DNA from: Teratosphaeria epicoccoides
Lineage: Eukaryota > Ascomycota > Dothideomycetes > Mycosphaerellales > Teratosphaeriaceae
Length of the DNA stretch: 64,000 nt
Assembly (NCBI GenBank): GCA_021401465.1
Contig: JADDMT010000006.1
Span: forward strand, 434,001-498,000
Reading direction: 5' to 3'
The notes below the pieces were generated by a model. It made no database searches and was not told the DNA's origin. It was given only the letters and a program-made list of their open reading frames with translations. Positions 54,587 through 64,000 of this stretch are shown one piece after another. How positions within the stretch are numbered: the stretch's first letter is position 1; each line of letters opens with the position of its first letter. A program made the position numbers and the translations under genes.

Positions 54587-55132
54587 TTGTCAATCATGCC
54601 TACATTATCGACAATGCAGAGCCTCTGCGCACATCTTACCACAGCCTTGGTTCTCGTTCTCGGTCTCAGCCTCAGCACCTTCCTGCCCTCGTCTCTCCTG
54701 ACAGACATCTACAGAAAAGGCGCCGGATCGCAACACCTCCTCACAAGGCTTTTTGTCTTCCCTCATTCCTCACCTTCCACAGTGTCCCAGGCTTTCAATG
54801 TCGAGGCTGTAGCTGGCAGCTTAGCTACACTCTCGGTGGCTATCGCAACCGTGGCGCATATTATTGCGTCGTATGTGCTACTGGATCGATATCAGTGTCA
54901 GAAGACTGCAGGAATGTTTGCAATCGTTCCGCCAGTCATCGTTTCGGCGTGGACGCTGGCATTTGGCTGGACTGAAGGATTCTTCGTGGCCGAGCTTTTG
55001 AGTAGGTTGGGGTTTGCGCAAATGGCAATGTGTGTCGGAATTATGTGGAACGGCATTTTTGACATTCTGGAGCGGGCAGTGGTGATGCGGACGATTGACA
55101 TCCAGGAGAAACGCATGGTGCAAATTGGATGA
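54587..55132 (+). CDS. Small integral membrane protein, uncharacterised
   Basis: An open frame of 181 residues with four likely membrane helices, at about 12-35, 75-98, 105-128 and 135-155. The helices are separated by short loops, and the second half is consistent (LATLSVAIATVAHIIASYVL, IVPPVIVSAWTLAFG, AQMAMCVGIMWNGIFDILE). The first 11 residues contain three methionines, so the start could be a few codons later. No family was recognised. The hydrophobic periodicity over the whole length is the main support for it being real. Confidence 0.55.
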   Translation: MSIMPTLSTMQSLCAHLTTALVLVLGLSLSTFLPSSLLTDIYRKGAGSQHLLTRLFVFPHSSPSTVSQAFNVEAVAGSLATLSVAIATVAHIIASYVLLDRYQCQKTAGMFAIVPPVIVSAWTLAFGWTEGFFVAELLSRLGFAQMAMCVGIMWNGIFDILERAVVMRTIDIQEKRMVQIG

Positions 55133-55610
55133 GAAACGATGTGTCGAACAGCGTGTTTCTCATCGACCTGTCATATCCGATCGACTGGTGGTCCTCGTTG
55201 CCACCTCGGGGCTGATACAAGCTGGGGACTTGAATAACAAAAGCCCGCTGCACACATGAAAGACTCAACCGATCCGGGTTGAGGAGCCGATGACCTCGTG
55301 ATAGTCCCGGGAGGCACGGCGCCTTGCTGTAATGCCTGAAAACGTTGCACATTCGCATTCAACTGTCTCGACAAAATGCAGATAGCATCGGCTACTTCGA
55401 ATTGAGACTACAGCAAGAGCGGACAGCCGCGGCAATGGTCTTGTGGCTGGCTCTGCGCTGCAAGCACAGCAATGATGCCGACCAGCTCCATGAGGACGAG
55501 TGCGCCAGGACAGGCGGGCTCGTGTCAGAGAGGTCAACTGGCGCATTTCTTGAAGGCGCAATAGACGTTAGAGAGGGCCACCTCAGTTTGAAGGCCTCAT
55601 GGCTCGACGT
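55133..55610. other. Intergenic between convergent genes
   Basis: This is the 3' flank of the membrane-protein gene and of the tRNA-ribosyltransferase gene. No feature was recognised. Confidence 0.4.
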
Positions 55611-57033
55611 TCAAGCATCGACCATCAGATCCACACCGACTCCGTGCAAAGCTTCCACAGCCCATTGAGGAAATCTCGTCCTGTCGCCAGCATACAGCTT
55701 ATTGAAGTATCTTCTTAGGAACTTCGGGTATCTCTGCTCGATGATTGCTTCTCTCGCCGAGCGAACCATATTCAGCAGATAGTGCACATTGTGTATGCTC
55801 AGCAGATGCGCACCCGCCGTCTCCTTGGCAGCAGTATGGTAGATGTATGCTCTCGTCAACGCCAATCCAGGATCTCCACTTTCTCCCTTCTCGCTCGTGG
55901 GCCTGCAGATGGTGCATTTGCAGCCCTCTTCTACGGGACGGAAGTCATATGCGTAAGAAGCATGCCGCAGATTAAGCACTCCAGAAGAAGTGATGGCATT
56001 GCCAAAGCGAGCGGTCCTGGTAGGCCAGACGCAGTCGAACATATCTGCGCCGAGCGCTATCGAGACAAGAATATCCTCTGGATATCCTACGCCCATCACG
56101 TAGCGGGGCTTATTATCGGGCAGCATAGATGTGCAAGTCGAGACAACCTTGCAGTACTCGGTCTTGGCCTCGCCTCCGCTGAGGCCGCCGATAGCGATAC
56201 CTGGAGTGTCGCGAGCTACCATTTCACGGCAGCATTGCTTACGCAGTTCCAGATCCAGTCCACCCTGAATGATACAGAAGAGACTCTGGATTTCTGGCTT
56301 TTTGTGGGCGGCTATGCAGCGATCCAGCCAACGGATAGAGCGGTACATGGCCTCCTTCATGCGCTCGTGGTCCGGAGAGGTGGTGGCGATCACGTCGTCA
56401 AGCTGCATCATGATGTCGGAGCCCACAGAGTTCTGAAGCGAGATAGAATGCTCCGGCGTTAGCAACATAGGAGTGCCGTCGTGAGGAGACATAAAGCGTA
56501 CGCCATCTTCAGCGACCTGCGCGAGCTCGAGCAGAGACACCATTTGGAAGCTGGGCACGGTCAGTCTTGTAAATAATGAGGAAACCAAGTCAATGAAACG
56601 TACCCTCCGCTGTCTGTGTGTAATGTCAGTATTTACCAGCCTCGGTGATGCTCCCAGGTTTATGCTTGCTTACCTGTCAAAATATTGTATGGCCATGACT
56701 GCAACTTGTGGGCTCCACCTACCGCGTCCAATACCTTCTGGCCTGGCTTGAGACCAAGATGGTATGTGTTATTCAAGCACAATCTACATCCTGTGTCTTG
56801 CAGTTGCTTAGGTGTCAGACCTTTGAGAGACGCCTGTGTGGCGACCGGCATGAACATCGGGAGTTCGAGGGAGCCATGAGGAAGGTGCAGAGTGGACGCC
56901 CTGGCTTTGGTGGTCTGCACAGTGTCAGTACATGTGATTACTGCGAGTATAATGCAGCTCCACTTACCTCGCAGTTGGTGACCAAGTCGAAATGCAGTGC
57001 TTTTGGCTGAGATTCCTTTTCTGGTGAAGGCAT
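55611..57033 (-). CDS. Queuine tRNA-ribosyltransferase catalytic subunit (TGT)
   Basis: This enzyme exchanges guanine-34 for queuine in GUN-anticodon tRNAs. Four exons, 56968-57033, 56674-56914, 56604-56613 and 55611-56550, are separated by introns of 53, 60 and 53 nt, giving 418 residues. The third exon is only 10 nt (ACAGCGGAGG) and completes DSGGFQMVSL. Its first complete codon gives the aspartate (residue 103) matching Asp102 of the Zymomonas enzyme. The nucleophile is the aspartate of ADMFDCVWPTRTARFG. GGLSGGEAK and MGVGYPEDI follow the family. The zinc site is CKCTIC with a distant histidine (SIHNVHYL). The eukaryotic enzyme works with a QTRT2 partner, which is not in this window. An eukaryote salvages rather than makes queuine. 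Confidence 0.93.
56604..56613 (-). other. 10-nt micro-exon of the TGT gene
   Basis: On the minus strand, ACACACAG acceptor, ACAGCGGAGG exon, GTACGT donor. It enters in phase 1 and leaves in phase 2, supplying most of the codons for Asp-Ser-Gly-Gly. Skipping it shifts the frame and removes an invariant aspartate, so accurate inclusion is required for a working enzyme. Confidence 0.85.
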
Positions 57034-57538
57034 GTTATGTCTCGGCGTCCAGGTAAGGCAGGACCGATCGTGCCGATCAGACTCGGATCAAGACTGTCCC
57101 GGCTTGGCGGGAAAATTGCAATGTTAAGATTACCATCTAATGAACAGTAGTACTACGCGATCTTCTGTAGCAAGACGGTGGAAAATCTGTATGTCTGCAA
57201 AACCGCGGATTCTGATCCAACCCGGGAGTGCTCCAAGGAAGCATTAAACAATATTTGGTAGACGGACAAGGACCCGATTTTGCCCCGTGCATGCACACTC
57301 TTTTCGCACATGCATACGTAAAGTCTGACAACGGCTTGGGCAACCGGGTATACATGCTCAAGTGCCCAGATCTCAGGCAGCCGCAGCGATGACCCAGTGT
57401 TTGTGTAATCTGACAACTCGATGAGTCGCCATTGACCTCCTTCCCTCCTTTAAGCCAAGTAAATGTAAGTCCTATTTGTTGTGCGAACCTTGCGTGCGTG
57501 TCGGAAAAGACAAAATTTCCATACCCATGCCTCAATAC
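57034..57538. other. Intergenic
   Basis: This is the promoter of the TGT gene and the 3' flank of the DAK-like gene. No feature was recognised. Confidence 0.4.
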
Positions 57539-59179
57539 TCATACATTCCCACCCAACCCCTCCAACAAAACGCACAACCCAAACGCCCCCGGATCTGGCA
57601 CGCCTCTCGTCGCGCTCTCATCCAAATACGCGCTCCTCCCCATACTCGCCTCCATCCCCTTCGTCCCATCCGACCCTCTCCTCGCCTCCTCAACCGCCTT
57701 CCCCACATCCCCCGTCCCCTCTAACGTCTCCACAAAAGGGATCAGCGCATCCATCATCGTCCGATCCCCCCGCTTCGCACGAGTGTACTTGCACAACTCC
57801 TGCAACGCGGCATCCAGCGCCGCAGGGACCGAAGGCGAGGTAGAGAGCGAGGACGCGAGAGCGGTGAGGAAGATGCAGTAGAGTGCTCCAGACGTCCCGC
57901 CCATGGAGATTTCTAGCGCGGTGACGAGCGTTGCGAGGGTTGAGGGGAGGTGGGAGAGGTCTTTGTCCTGGATGAAGGCGAGGACTTGCTTTGCCCCGTC
58001 TCGTAAGGTGTAGCCGCAGTCGCCGTCGCCAACGATCGTGTCATATTCGGTGATTGTGGGTTCGGCGGCGATTAAGGCGTTGCAGCCTGCTTGGATGCGT
58101 TTTCGCACTTCGGCGTCGTTGAAGGAGATCTGGGAGTTGGAAGGGCTGAGGACGTTCTGTAGGGTCGCGTCGTCTTGATGTTTCGGTGCTTGGTGAGGCT
58201 TGGGCTTGTCTTGAGGAGCGAGGAAATGTGAGGCGAGAGGTACGATGGAGATGCTGAAGCCGCGGGCGGCGTCGGAGCCGTTGAGGGTGGTTGAGTGCGT
58301 GAGGTTGTAATTCAGATTTTGGGATTCTGCGTTCAGCAGTGTCAGCAGGCGTCCAGTGTGAAAGGGTACAGCGCGCCCACCGAGAAATTGTGCAATCTCG
58401 CCAGCGATGATGTAGTTCTCCAGCCTACTCAACCCATTGACATCCGAGTAATGCACCGAATAAGTAATCTGCCTGCTTTCCGGCCGATCCACCACAACAT
58501 TCTGCCTTCCCTCTCCTCCTGTCTGGCTGCTCACAACCCTCTTCAGGTCCCTCTCGACAGCTTGCCTAGCCTTCTCGAACCCTTGCACGCCATCGACGTG
58601 CAGGACCGCGGGATTACCTTCTGCTTTCTCGACGTGGAATTTCGAATGCGCGGTGCTTGCTCCTTTCTTTACGAAGAGCCGAAGCAGGGTTTGGACGTTG
58701 TGCACATTCATTAAAACAGAGTCTGGCGTCCGGGATAGCAGACAGATCAAGTGATCCAGCTCCAGCTCGCCCATCAGCTCGACTTCGATTAGCTCTACGC
58801 TGTGCTGATGAAGTTCTCTTGTGTCGCTAGCTCTTAGCACGATTAAGCCGTGGTCTAGCTTTAGACTGGTAGTCTGAAGCGCATGCTGAATGTCTTGCGC
58901 GGTCAACAGACCAGCGCCTTTCTGTTCTGTCACGATGGCTGTGACATTCCGTTCATCAAGAAGCTTGCTGGAGAAGTTGCCTTCGGTGCCAATTGCTGCT
59001 ATATGCACAGACTTCTTCTCTGCATGTGCGGTGTCGACCAAGATCGTCTGACCTTTGGGCGTGCGGACTGGTTGGACGGAGGGTCGGATAAGAGGGAAGA
59101 GAGTGTTCCATCGGCTGGCGTTTTCAAGGTCGAGACTGGAAGGTGGGAAGGGGACTGTTTGCTCGACTACGATGGCCAT
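57539..59179 (-). CDS. Dihydroxyacetone kinase-like protein with degenerate K domain
   Basis: A 546-residue protein. The C-terminal 200 residues are a clear DAK2/DhaL ATP-binding domain: GDGDCGYTLRDGA, SMGGTSGALYCIFLTAL and DRTMMDALIPF, as in DHA kinases. The N-terminal 330 residues align only loosely with DhaK. One segment (YSDVNGLSRLENYIIAGEIAQFL, then GFSISIVPL) recalls the second half of the K domain. I cannot find the GGGSGHEPAH substrate loop or the GIHGEPG-type loop with the histidine that binds dihydroxyacetone. It may act on another substrate, be a regulatory paralog, or have lost kinase activity. No PTS1 is seen at the C-terminus (GLGGNV). It is divergent from the OsmC gene. Confidence 0.8.
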   Translation of the reverse strand: MAIVVEQTVPFPPSSLDLENASRWNTLFPLIRPSVQPVRTPKGQTILVDTAHAEKKSVHIAAIGTEGNFSSKLLDERNVTAIVTEQKGAGLLTAQDIQHALQTTSLKLDHGLIVLRASDTRELHQHSVELIEVELMGELELDHLICLLSRTPDSVLMNVHNVQTLLRLFVKKGASTAHSKFHVEKAEGNPAVLHVDGVQGFEKARQAVERDLKRVVSSQTGGEGRQNVVVDRPESRQITYSVHYSDVNGLSRLENYIIAGEIAQFLGGRAVPFHTGRLLTLLNAESQNLNYNLTHSTTLNGSDAARGFSISIVPLASHFLAPQDKPKPHQAPKHQDDATLQNVLSPSNSQISFNDAEVRKRIQAGCNALIAAEPTITEYDTIVGDGDCGYTLRDGAKQVLAFIQDKDLSHLPSTLATLVTALEISMGGTSGALYCIFLTALASSLSTSPSVPAALDAALQELCKYTRAKRGDRTMMDALIPFVETLEGTGDVGKAVEEARRGSDGTKGMEASMGRSAYLDESATRGVPDPGAFGLCVLLEGLGGNV

Positions 59180-59680
59180 GATTGAAAATGATGACTTTTG
59201 TTTGAATTGCTAAGAAACAAACGGGGTATACTTACACTTCTTCGTCTCGGTCGATCTGGGCTATATGTGCTGTGGATGAGGGGAAGAGGGTACCTCACAG
59301 ACTACGTAGATTCGAAGTCGCTGCCCCGTTCAGCTTGGAGGCGGCTTGCCAAAACAGGCATGCCGCGTTGATTCGCGCACTCCGCTGAGCACTTGAATTC
59401 TCCCGTCTTTCGACTCTGTTGAAATCACGTCTTCACGTCAGCACAGGCCGAAATTGGCCCTCACGGCTCGGCATGAATCTCGCTGCCCAAAAAGCCAGCC
59501 CCTTTCCTTAGACCCTTCGGTGCTAAGGATGCCGACCCTCACCACGGAGGGGCAATGGCGGGGTTCAACTGCTTGTAAACACTGCAAACGCTCCCAGCAA
59601 CAGCCAAGCATATAACATAGCCAGACCCTACTACTGCCCTCTCTACTTCTCCCACTGCTTCTTCCACCCACCATCCAACC
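59180..59680. promoter_or_regulatory. Divergent promoter region, DAK-like and OsmC genes
   Basis: A 501-bp gap between start codons facing away. A pyrimidine-rich stretch (59636-59680) lies directly before the OsmC ATG. No regulator site is claimed. Confidence 0.35.
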
Positions 59681-60369
59681 ATGTCCTCCGCCTCCGCTGC
59701 CCTCCGCGCCAAACAAGCCCCCCTCAAAGATTCCTACAAATCCGACCCCGCCTCCGCCATCGTCACGCTCAAATCCGCTGGAACCCTCGACTCGAGCAGC
59801 ATAACCTGCAAACTAGACAGCGGTAAGCAAATCCACGAAGCCCAGCAGAAAATCGCGGGTCTGCACCAAAAAGCCGGCGGCGATGGACCAGAAATCTCAG
59901 GAGAACTGTGCTCGGGCGACATGCTGCTGGAAGCTTTGGTAGCGTGTGCGGGCGTCACGCTCAAAGCTGTGTCCACGGCGCTGGATATCCCGATCCAGAA
60001 AGGAACGGTGCGGGCAGAAGGGGATCTGGATTTCAAGGGCACGATGGGCGTGGATCGGGATGCACCAGTGGGTTTTACGGCGATACGGCTCGGTTTCCAT
60101 CTGAAGCTCCAGGAGGGTGTGGAGGTATCGGAGGAGAAGATCGAGAAGTTGGGGAAGTTGACGGAGCGGTGAGTAAGGCATGGACAGGATATGGGATGAC
60201 TCTTTGGGCGGATACGTGGAACGAGTTTCGAGCTGATGATGGGTTTGGCAGGTATTGCGTTGTTCTGCAGACGATTGCGAAGAAGCCTTCGCTTAGTGTT
60301 GTTGTGCAGGCTACGGAAGAGGCGGAGAAGGGTGTAGAGAAGACGCTGGGGTGGAGTCAGAAGAATTGA
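59681..60369 (+). CDS. OsmC/Ohr-family protein
   Basis: A cysteine-based OsmC-like protein; relatives reduce organic or fatty-acid hydroperoxides or act in related redox roles. Exon 1 is 59681-60168. An 83-nt intron (donor GTGAGT, acceptor GGCAG) is followed by exon 2 at 60252-60369, giving 201 residues. GELCSGDMLLEALVACAGVTLKAVS contains the OsmC helix with its cysteine. DLDFKGTMGVDRDAPVGFTAIRLGFHL forms the conserved strands, and the join continues TERYCVVLQTI, where family members carry the second conserved cysteine region. Without the second exon the frame stops early. Cellular location is not evident. Confidence 0.85.
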
Positions 60370-60664
60370 TGGGATTTCTTCCCCTAAACGCCATTGCAGA
60401 GGCACGAACGTCGTGTGTTTGTACAAAGAACTCACGGTATAGGACGCTGGACATTGTCACGCGCACGCTTGGTAGTGCATAGAAGCAAGAGTATCAGCCA
60501 ATGCCGCGGCTGGAGCGTCTTGCGGTCGTTGTATCGTGCAAACGCTCTGGGTGTACATTGTTGTTCGCCTTCTCACGCTAATTCCGACCATGCACCCAGC
60601 TCCACCCCCATGCAGCCTCATCTTGGCTGATCATGCACAACATGAACGACATATCAACCGACGA

Positions 60665-61658
60665 TCACACATGCCCATTGACATCCTTTCCCGCTCCCCC
60701 ATAATACTCATCCTGCTGCGCCTTGACCTCCTCCAAAATCCTCATATGGCTAGCATTCATCCCCTGCTCCCTCCAAAACACCTCCCGTTCCCTCAACAGC
60801 TCCTCCGCCCACACCCTCACCTCCGGCAAACTTATCCTCGTCGCAACCCGACTAAACTCCCCCAGATCCAACCTCCCATGCTGCGTCCGCTCATACTCAT
60901 TCATCTGCAACAACAACTCAATTTTATCCACATCATGCACAAACCGACTCTCCAACGTCACACTCTCCTCGTACTCTTGCCAAACGTCCCTCATTCCCCT
61001 CGCCTGCTCGCTCCCCACATGCACAGCCCCCAACACCTCTCCACAAAGAAAATCCATCGTCTCCGCTTCCCGTCTGCTCTTCTCGCTCTTGCTCACGCCG
61101 TCGACGGGCGTGATGTCGCCGACGAGGGACTCCGCCATGTCGTGGATGAGGGCCATGCGTATGCAGCGGTTGATGTCGAGTTTGCTGGCGAGGAGGGGCG
61201 GGCACAGCATGGTGATGATGGACATGCGGTACATGTGGTCGGAGATGGACTCGCCGTGGTCGATGTTGAAACGGCGCCAGCCTTCGCGTTTTGTGATTTT
61301 GAGACGTTCGAGGAGGTGGAAGAAGGGGATCGGGGAGGTGGTCTGCGTTGGGGGACGGGTGGGGAGGGTGGAGAGGACTGATATGATGGCGTTAGTGGAA
61401 GAGTTCAGAGGACATGGGTGCTGTATAAGAGGCGCACATCTTGCGATGCTTTGTTTGATTGTTCACGTACCAGTCTCTGGTGTCCATCGTTGATCGGCTG
61501 ACGAGGGTGTGAGGAAACCTGACTGCGCGTCTGAGCGGGGATTGGTTAGTTTGATGCAGCCTGTCTTTGACTGCACAGTCTTTCTGATCATAGGACGTAC
61601 TCGGTGCATCATTCGTCAGTGTCGCCTCGACCATTTCGTCGACTTTACCGGGCGCCAT
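60665..61658 (-). CDS. HD-domain phosphohydrolase, HDDC2/YfbR type
   Basis: A 5'-deoxynucleotidase-like metal-dependent HD hydrolase. Exons 61601-61658, 61471-61530 and 60665-61377 have introns of 70 nt (branch CTAAC) and 93 nt, giving 276 residues in one frame (MAPGKVDEMVEATLTNDAP at the start). The catalytic part starts at PIPFFHLLERLKITKREGW and has HGESISDHMYRMSII (first histidine), ALIHDMAESLVGDITPVDG (the HD pair) and FVHDVDKIELLLQMNEYE (final aspartate), all as in HDDC2. Family members remove the phosphate of deoxynucleoside monophosphates. The linker between the second exon and the domain is proline/threonine-rich. It is divergent from the HAUS6-domain gene. Confidence 0.9.
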
Positions 61659-62028
61659 GCTTCTTGTACTCCACCCCGATCGGGTGTATGCCTTTATGCA
61701 CTCTTTCGATGTAGGTGTTCCCACTCCTGTACAGAAATCACCGCAAACACCACGTAAAGAGAGTATATTACATGTAAACAATCATGCATGGTACTATCAA
61801 TAACGGGCGACACTAACTCAGGCACCGTCGATCCCCAACCCTTAGACGCATGCTAATCATCAATCAATGTTTAGACTACTCATCCCGCTTGCGTCTCGTG
61901 ATTCAGGTGTCGAGCAGCGTAACAACACACAGCAACATGGCCAATACAATAATGAGGTAAGAGTGAATTGAAATGTGCGGCCAGGGATGAGCACGGGAAG
62001 CAAACAACACAGTAAATAACCAAATATT
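61659..62028. promoter_or_regulatory. Divergent promoter region, HDDC2-like and HAUS6-domain genes
   Basis: A 370-bp gap between start codons facing away. AT-rich words occur at about 61955-62025, nearest the HAUS6-domain gene. No specific site is claimed. Confidence 0.35.
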
Positions 62029-64000
62029 ATGGAACGAGCGGTGTCGAGTGCTTCCAATGGCAGCACGAGAGCAGCTGAACATACACCGAATGCCTCTGTC
62101 ACTTCTGCCAAACCCGACGGTAAATCTCTGGGCTCAGCAGTCATTGCTCTCTTCTACACAAACCTGCGCCTGTTGAACCTCGACCTCCTCCCAGACTGGC
62201 CGGACATCAGAATCACCTCTTTCGGCACCCAAGATGCTCGCCGCCGCATCCGATGCACCGAGTTCGCCCTGTACCACCTGTTCAAGCTCTACGACCCGGC
62301 AACGACCGCCGACAAGCTGCAGCCCTTTTATCCGCCGATCGAGCCGCTGCAGAGCATCAACCTTCGAGCGGCCTTGTACCGATGTTTGAACGAGCTGAAG
62401 AAGAGTGGCGTGCTGGGCAAGGAGACGCTCCTGCGGAAGACCATGTTGGATGAATGTCACGGCGACAAGTTCTGGGAGGTGTGTCTGGGCCTCTCAGCGA
62501 CCGTGTTGAAGAAGGTGACGCTGGACAAGAGTCGGAAGTATGACCGCTTGGTCCCTGTGGCAGAGCGCATTGGTGTGGCCAAGGGTCTCACTGCGGCGCA
62601 AAAGGCAAGTATGTTGCCATTGGCTATCGCGCATAGAGCCTCATTGGCGAGGAACCTGGAAGAGAAGGAGAGAAAGCGGGACACGTTTGGGAGATTGTAT
62701 GATATGCTGCTGGAGAAGGAGGCGGAGCTGGAAAGAAGGAAGTCGCAGGTCATCGAAACGGCACAGACAAGCCCCAGCGATGCGCAGCTGGAGCGGCTGA
62801 GTGTCGTGGGTCATACATTGGACAAGAGGTGGGTGGGCAGTAAGGCGCTCAGAAAAGCTTTGGTGGACGGAGATGCAACAGGAGCCGCTGACGACGTCCT
62901 AATGCTGCCGGTGGATCAGCTGGCGAATGCGAGAGACCATGTACAGCGGCCTATCGGGTTGCTGAGAAGCCTGGAAAGAAGCGCTGCGATGCAAGCTCAG
63001 CGCGTGAGGCGATGGCAGAGTCTGCACCAAGAGCTCATGGCAACGAACCCTAAATCTCAGCAGAGCATCATCTCAGACCATGATCGCTCAGTCCTACGTC
63101 TAGACAAGCATAAGACGTTCAGTCTGCGCGACGCCTCTTCACCTTTGCACAGACCACCGCCGCAGCAACGCCCGACCCCTTCATCAAGCATCTCGCGCTA
63201 CGACGAGATCCTGTCAGCAATGCGGGACGATCTCCGTCATAACCGCAAAACAGCTCCCTCGCCTCGGCCTGGGCCAGGGCCGACACACGATCCTGCAATA
63301 CACCCAGGGCCTGTGCCTCGCAAGCCCAGCATCCACATCGATACCTCGGCAGGTGCGACAGATCCTCACCGTCGGTCTCATTCGCAGACTGCTGTCCCAA
63401 TGCGTCCACGTATGGGCAAGCGTGCGTCTTCTAGGAGTAAGTCGTACGCGGCGCCGAAGGTGGAAGGGCAGAAGGGGCTGGTGCCGCTCAAAGCTGAGCT
63501 TTTAGGTCCACTCAAGACTGGGAGGAGGAGTAGCACGAGTCCGCTGAGCGTGTTTGCCAGCCCACCGGTCGAGTCACCTGTTAGTGAGTTTTCGACACCG
63601 CAAAGAGACCATCGGGCGAAGGTCGACAGTGGCAGCTCCTTCGGCTTGGGAATCACCGACGCGAACATTAAACGGCCATCTCCGTTCGACATACCAACCT
63701 CGGCATCTACTCCTCTACACAGGGAATTGGAGAGCAACAGCTCGATGGACAATATGCTCGCTGCAGCTGCCGAAGAGGTCGGTCAGGATCGCGAGCGTGA
63801 GCGTGTGAAGGATGCTACAAGAAACAGCCTCACGATCCCCAGAACAGACACAGAGCACAGGGCGAGCGTTCACATTGCGCGGCCGAATCTGGCAGAGAGG
63901 ACGAGGGTGAGCATGGCGCCGCGCAATCACAACAGCGAGGAGGCCATCGCTAAACATACGTCCACTGCGACTGGCTCGAAACCGGCTTTTGAAGCGCCAA
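62029..64000 (+). CDS. HAUS augmin-like complex subunit 6 N-terminal domain protein (partial)
   Basis: The frame runs from the ATG at 62029 off the right edge (at least 657 residues). After a 37-residue disordered start comes IALFYTNLRLLNLDLLPDWPDI, then RRRIRCTEFALYHLFKLYDP, LQPFYPPIEPLQSINLRAALYRCLNELKKSGVLG and TLLRKTMLDECHGDKFWEV. This is the HAUS6_N signature. Augmin recruits gamma-tubulin to spindle microtubules. A helical, charged segment follows (ARNLEEKERKRDTFGRLYDMLLEKE), then a long Ser/Pro/Arg-rich region with many possible phosphorylation sites. No intron was needed in the visible part. The C-terminus lies outside the window. Confidence 0.88.
   Translation, partial: MERAVSSASNGSTRAAEHTPNASVTSAKPDGKSLGSAVIALFYTNLRLLNLDLLPDWPDIRITSFGTQDARRRIRCTEFALYHLFKLYDPATTADKLQPFYPPIEPLQSINLRAALYRCLNELKKSGVLGKETLLRKTMLDECHGDKFWEVCLGLSATVLKKVTLDKSRKYDRLVPVAERIGVAKGLTAAQKASMLPLAIAHRASLARNLEEKERKRDTFGRLYDMLLEKEAELERRKSQVIETAQTSPSDAQLERLSVVGHTLDKRWVGSKALRKALVDGDATGAADDVLMLPVDQLANARDHVQRPIGLLRSLERSAAMQAQRVRRWQSLHQELMATNPKSQQSIISDHDRSVLRLDKHKTFSLRDASSPLHRPPPQQRPTPSSSISRYDEILSAMRDDLRHNRKTAPSPRPGPGPTHDPAIHPGPVPRKPSIHIDTSAGATDPHRRSHSQTAVPMRPRMGKRASSRSKSYAAPKVEGQKGLVPLKAELLGPLKTGRRSSTSPLSVFASPPVESPVSEFSTPQRDHRAKVDSGSSFGLGITDANIKRPSPFDIPTSASTPLHRELESNSSMDNMLAAAAEEVGQDRERERVKDATRNSLTIPRTDTEHRASVHIARPNLAERTRVSMAPRNHNSEEAIAKHTSTATGSKPAFEAP

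Noticed and set aside
56641..56673. Read-through of TGT exon 2 into ILTGKQA and stop
   Set aside because: A GTAAGC donor interrupts the conserved ILTDSGG motif; splicing via the micro-exon restores it.
3000..59179. A single biosynthetic cluster linking the transketolase, threonate dehydrogenase and DAK-like genes
   Set aside because: They are separated by about 50 kb of unrelated housekeeping genes; only a metabolic theme connects them.

Overview
The window is nuclear DNA of a filamentous ascomycete, most likely a Dothideomycete (Capnodiales/Mycosphaerellales-like). The genes are monocistronic and lie on both strands. Their introns are mostly 49-93 nt, with GTRNGT donors and CTAAC/CTGAC-type branch points. 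The gene set is typically fungal (Ufe1, Msp1, Rrp8, Hrq1, Ndt80/VIB-1 family, DUF6604, RTA1, GT32/GH47). No virus, transposon, CRISPR array, rRNA or tRNA was recognised. The class-level assignment is inference.

Layout. 1-2.6 kb holds two decayed genes on the minus strand: an MFS sugar transporter and a polyol-type short-chain dehydrogenase. They stand beside an intact dihydroxyacetone-synthase-type transketolase (3.0-5.3 kb). 5.8-21.2 kb carries HRQ1, an uncharacterised protein, a DUF6604 protein, UFE1, an arylsulfotransferase-family protein, a DUF1275 membrane protein and the SRP receptor beta subunit. 21.5-22.5 kb is a third decayed SDR. 23.7-26.5 kb is an Ndt80/PhoG-type transcription factor with about 5.2 kb of gene-poor DNA upstream. 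31.7-40 kb carries RRP8, two uncharacterised genes, thymidylate synthase and MSP1 (these last two divergent, with three ACGCG cores between them). 41.8-44.8 kb is a convergent Golgi glycosylation pair, a GT32 glycosyltransferase and a GH47 alpha-mannosidase. 45-55 kb holds an Hsp70-like protein whose exon join is one nucleotide out of frame, a coiled-coil fungal protein, a C-terminally short RTA1-like protein, an L-threonate-dehydrogenase-like enzyme and a small membrane protein. 55.6-64 kb holds queuine tRNA-ribosyltransferase (with a 10-nt micro-exon), an atypical dihydroxyacetone-kinase-like protein, an OsmC protein, an HDDC2-type phosphohydrolase and the start of a HAUS6-domain protein that runs off the window.

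Working together. Three separate loci touch C3/C4 sugar metabolism: the DHA-synthase-type transketolase, the DAK-like protein with a degenerate K half, and the threonate-dehydrogenase-like protein. The first sits next to two pseudogenes of sugar or polyol uptake and oxidation, which suggests a small catabolic cluster that lost its transporter and dehydrogenase. I found no convincing new multi-gene system. The most unusual signals are structural: the TGT micro-exon, a stop-free 63-nt intron inside the GT32 gene, the pseudogene group, the Hsp70 frame discordance and the DAK-like protein.
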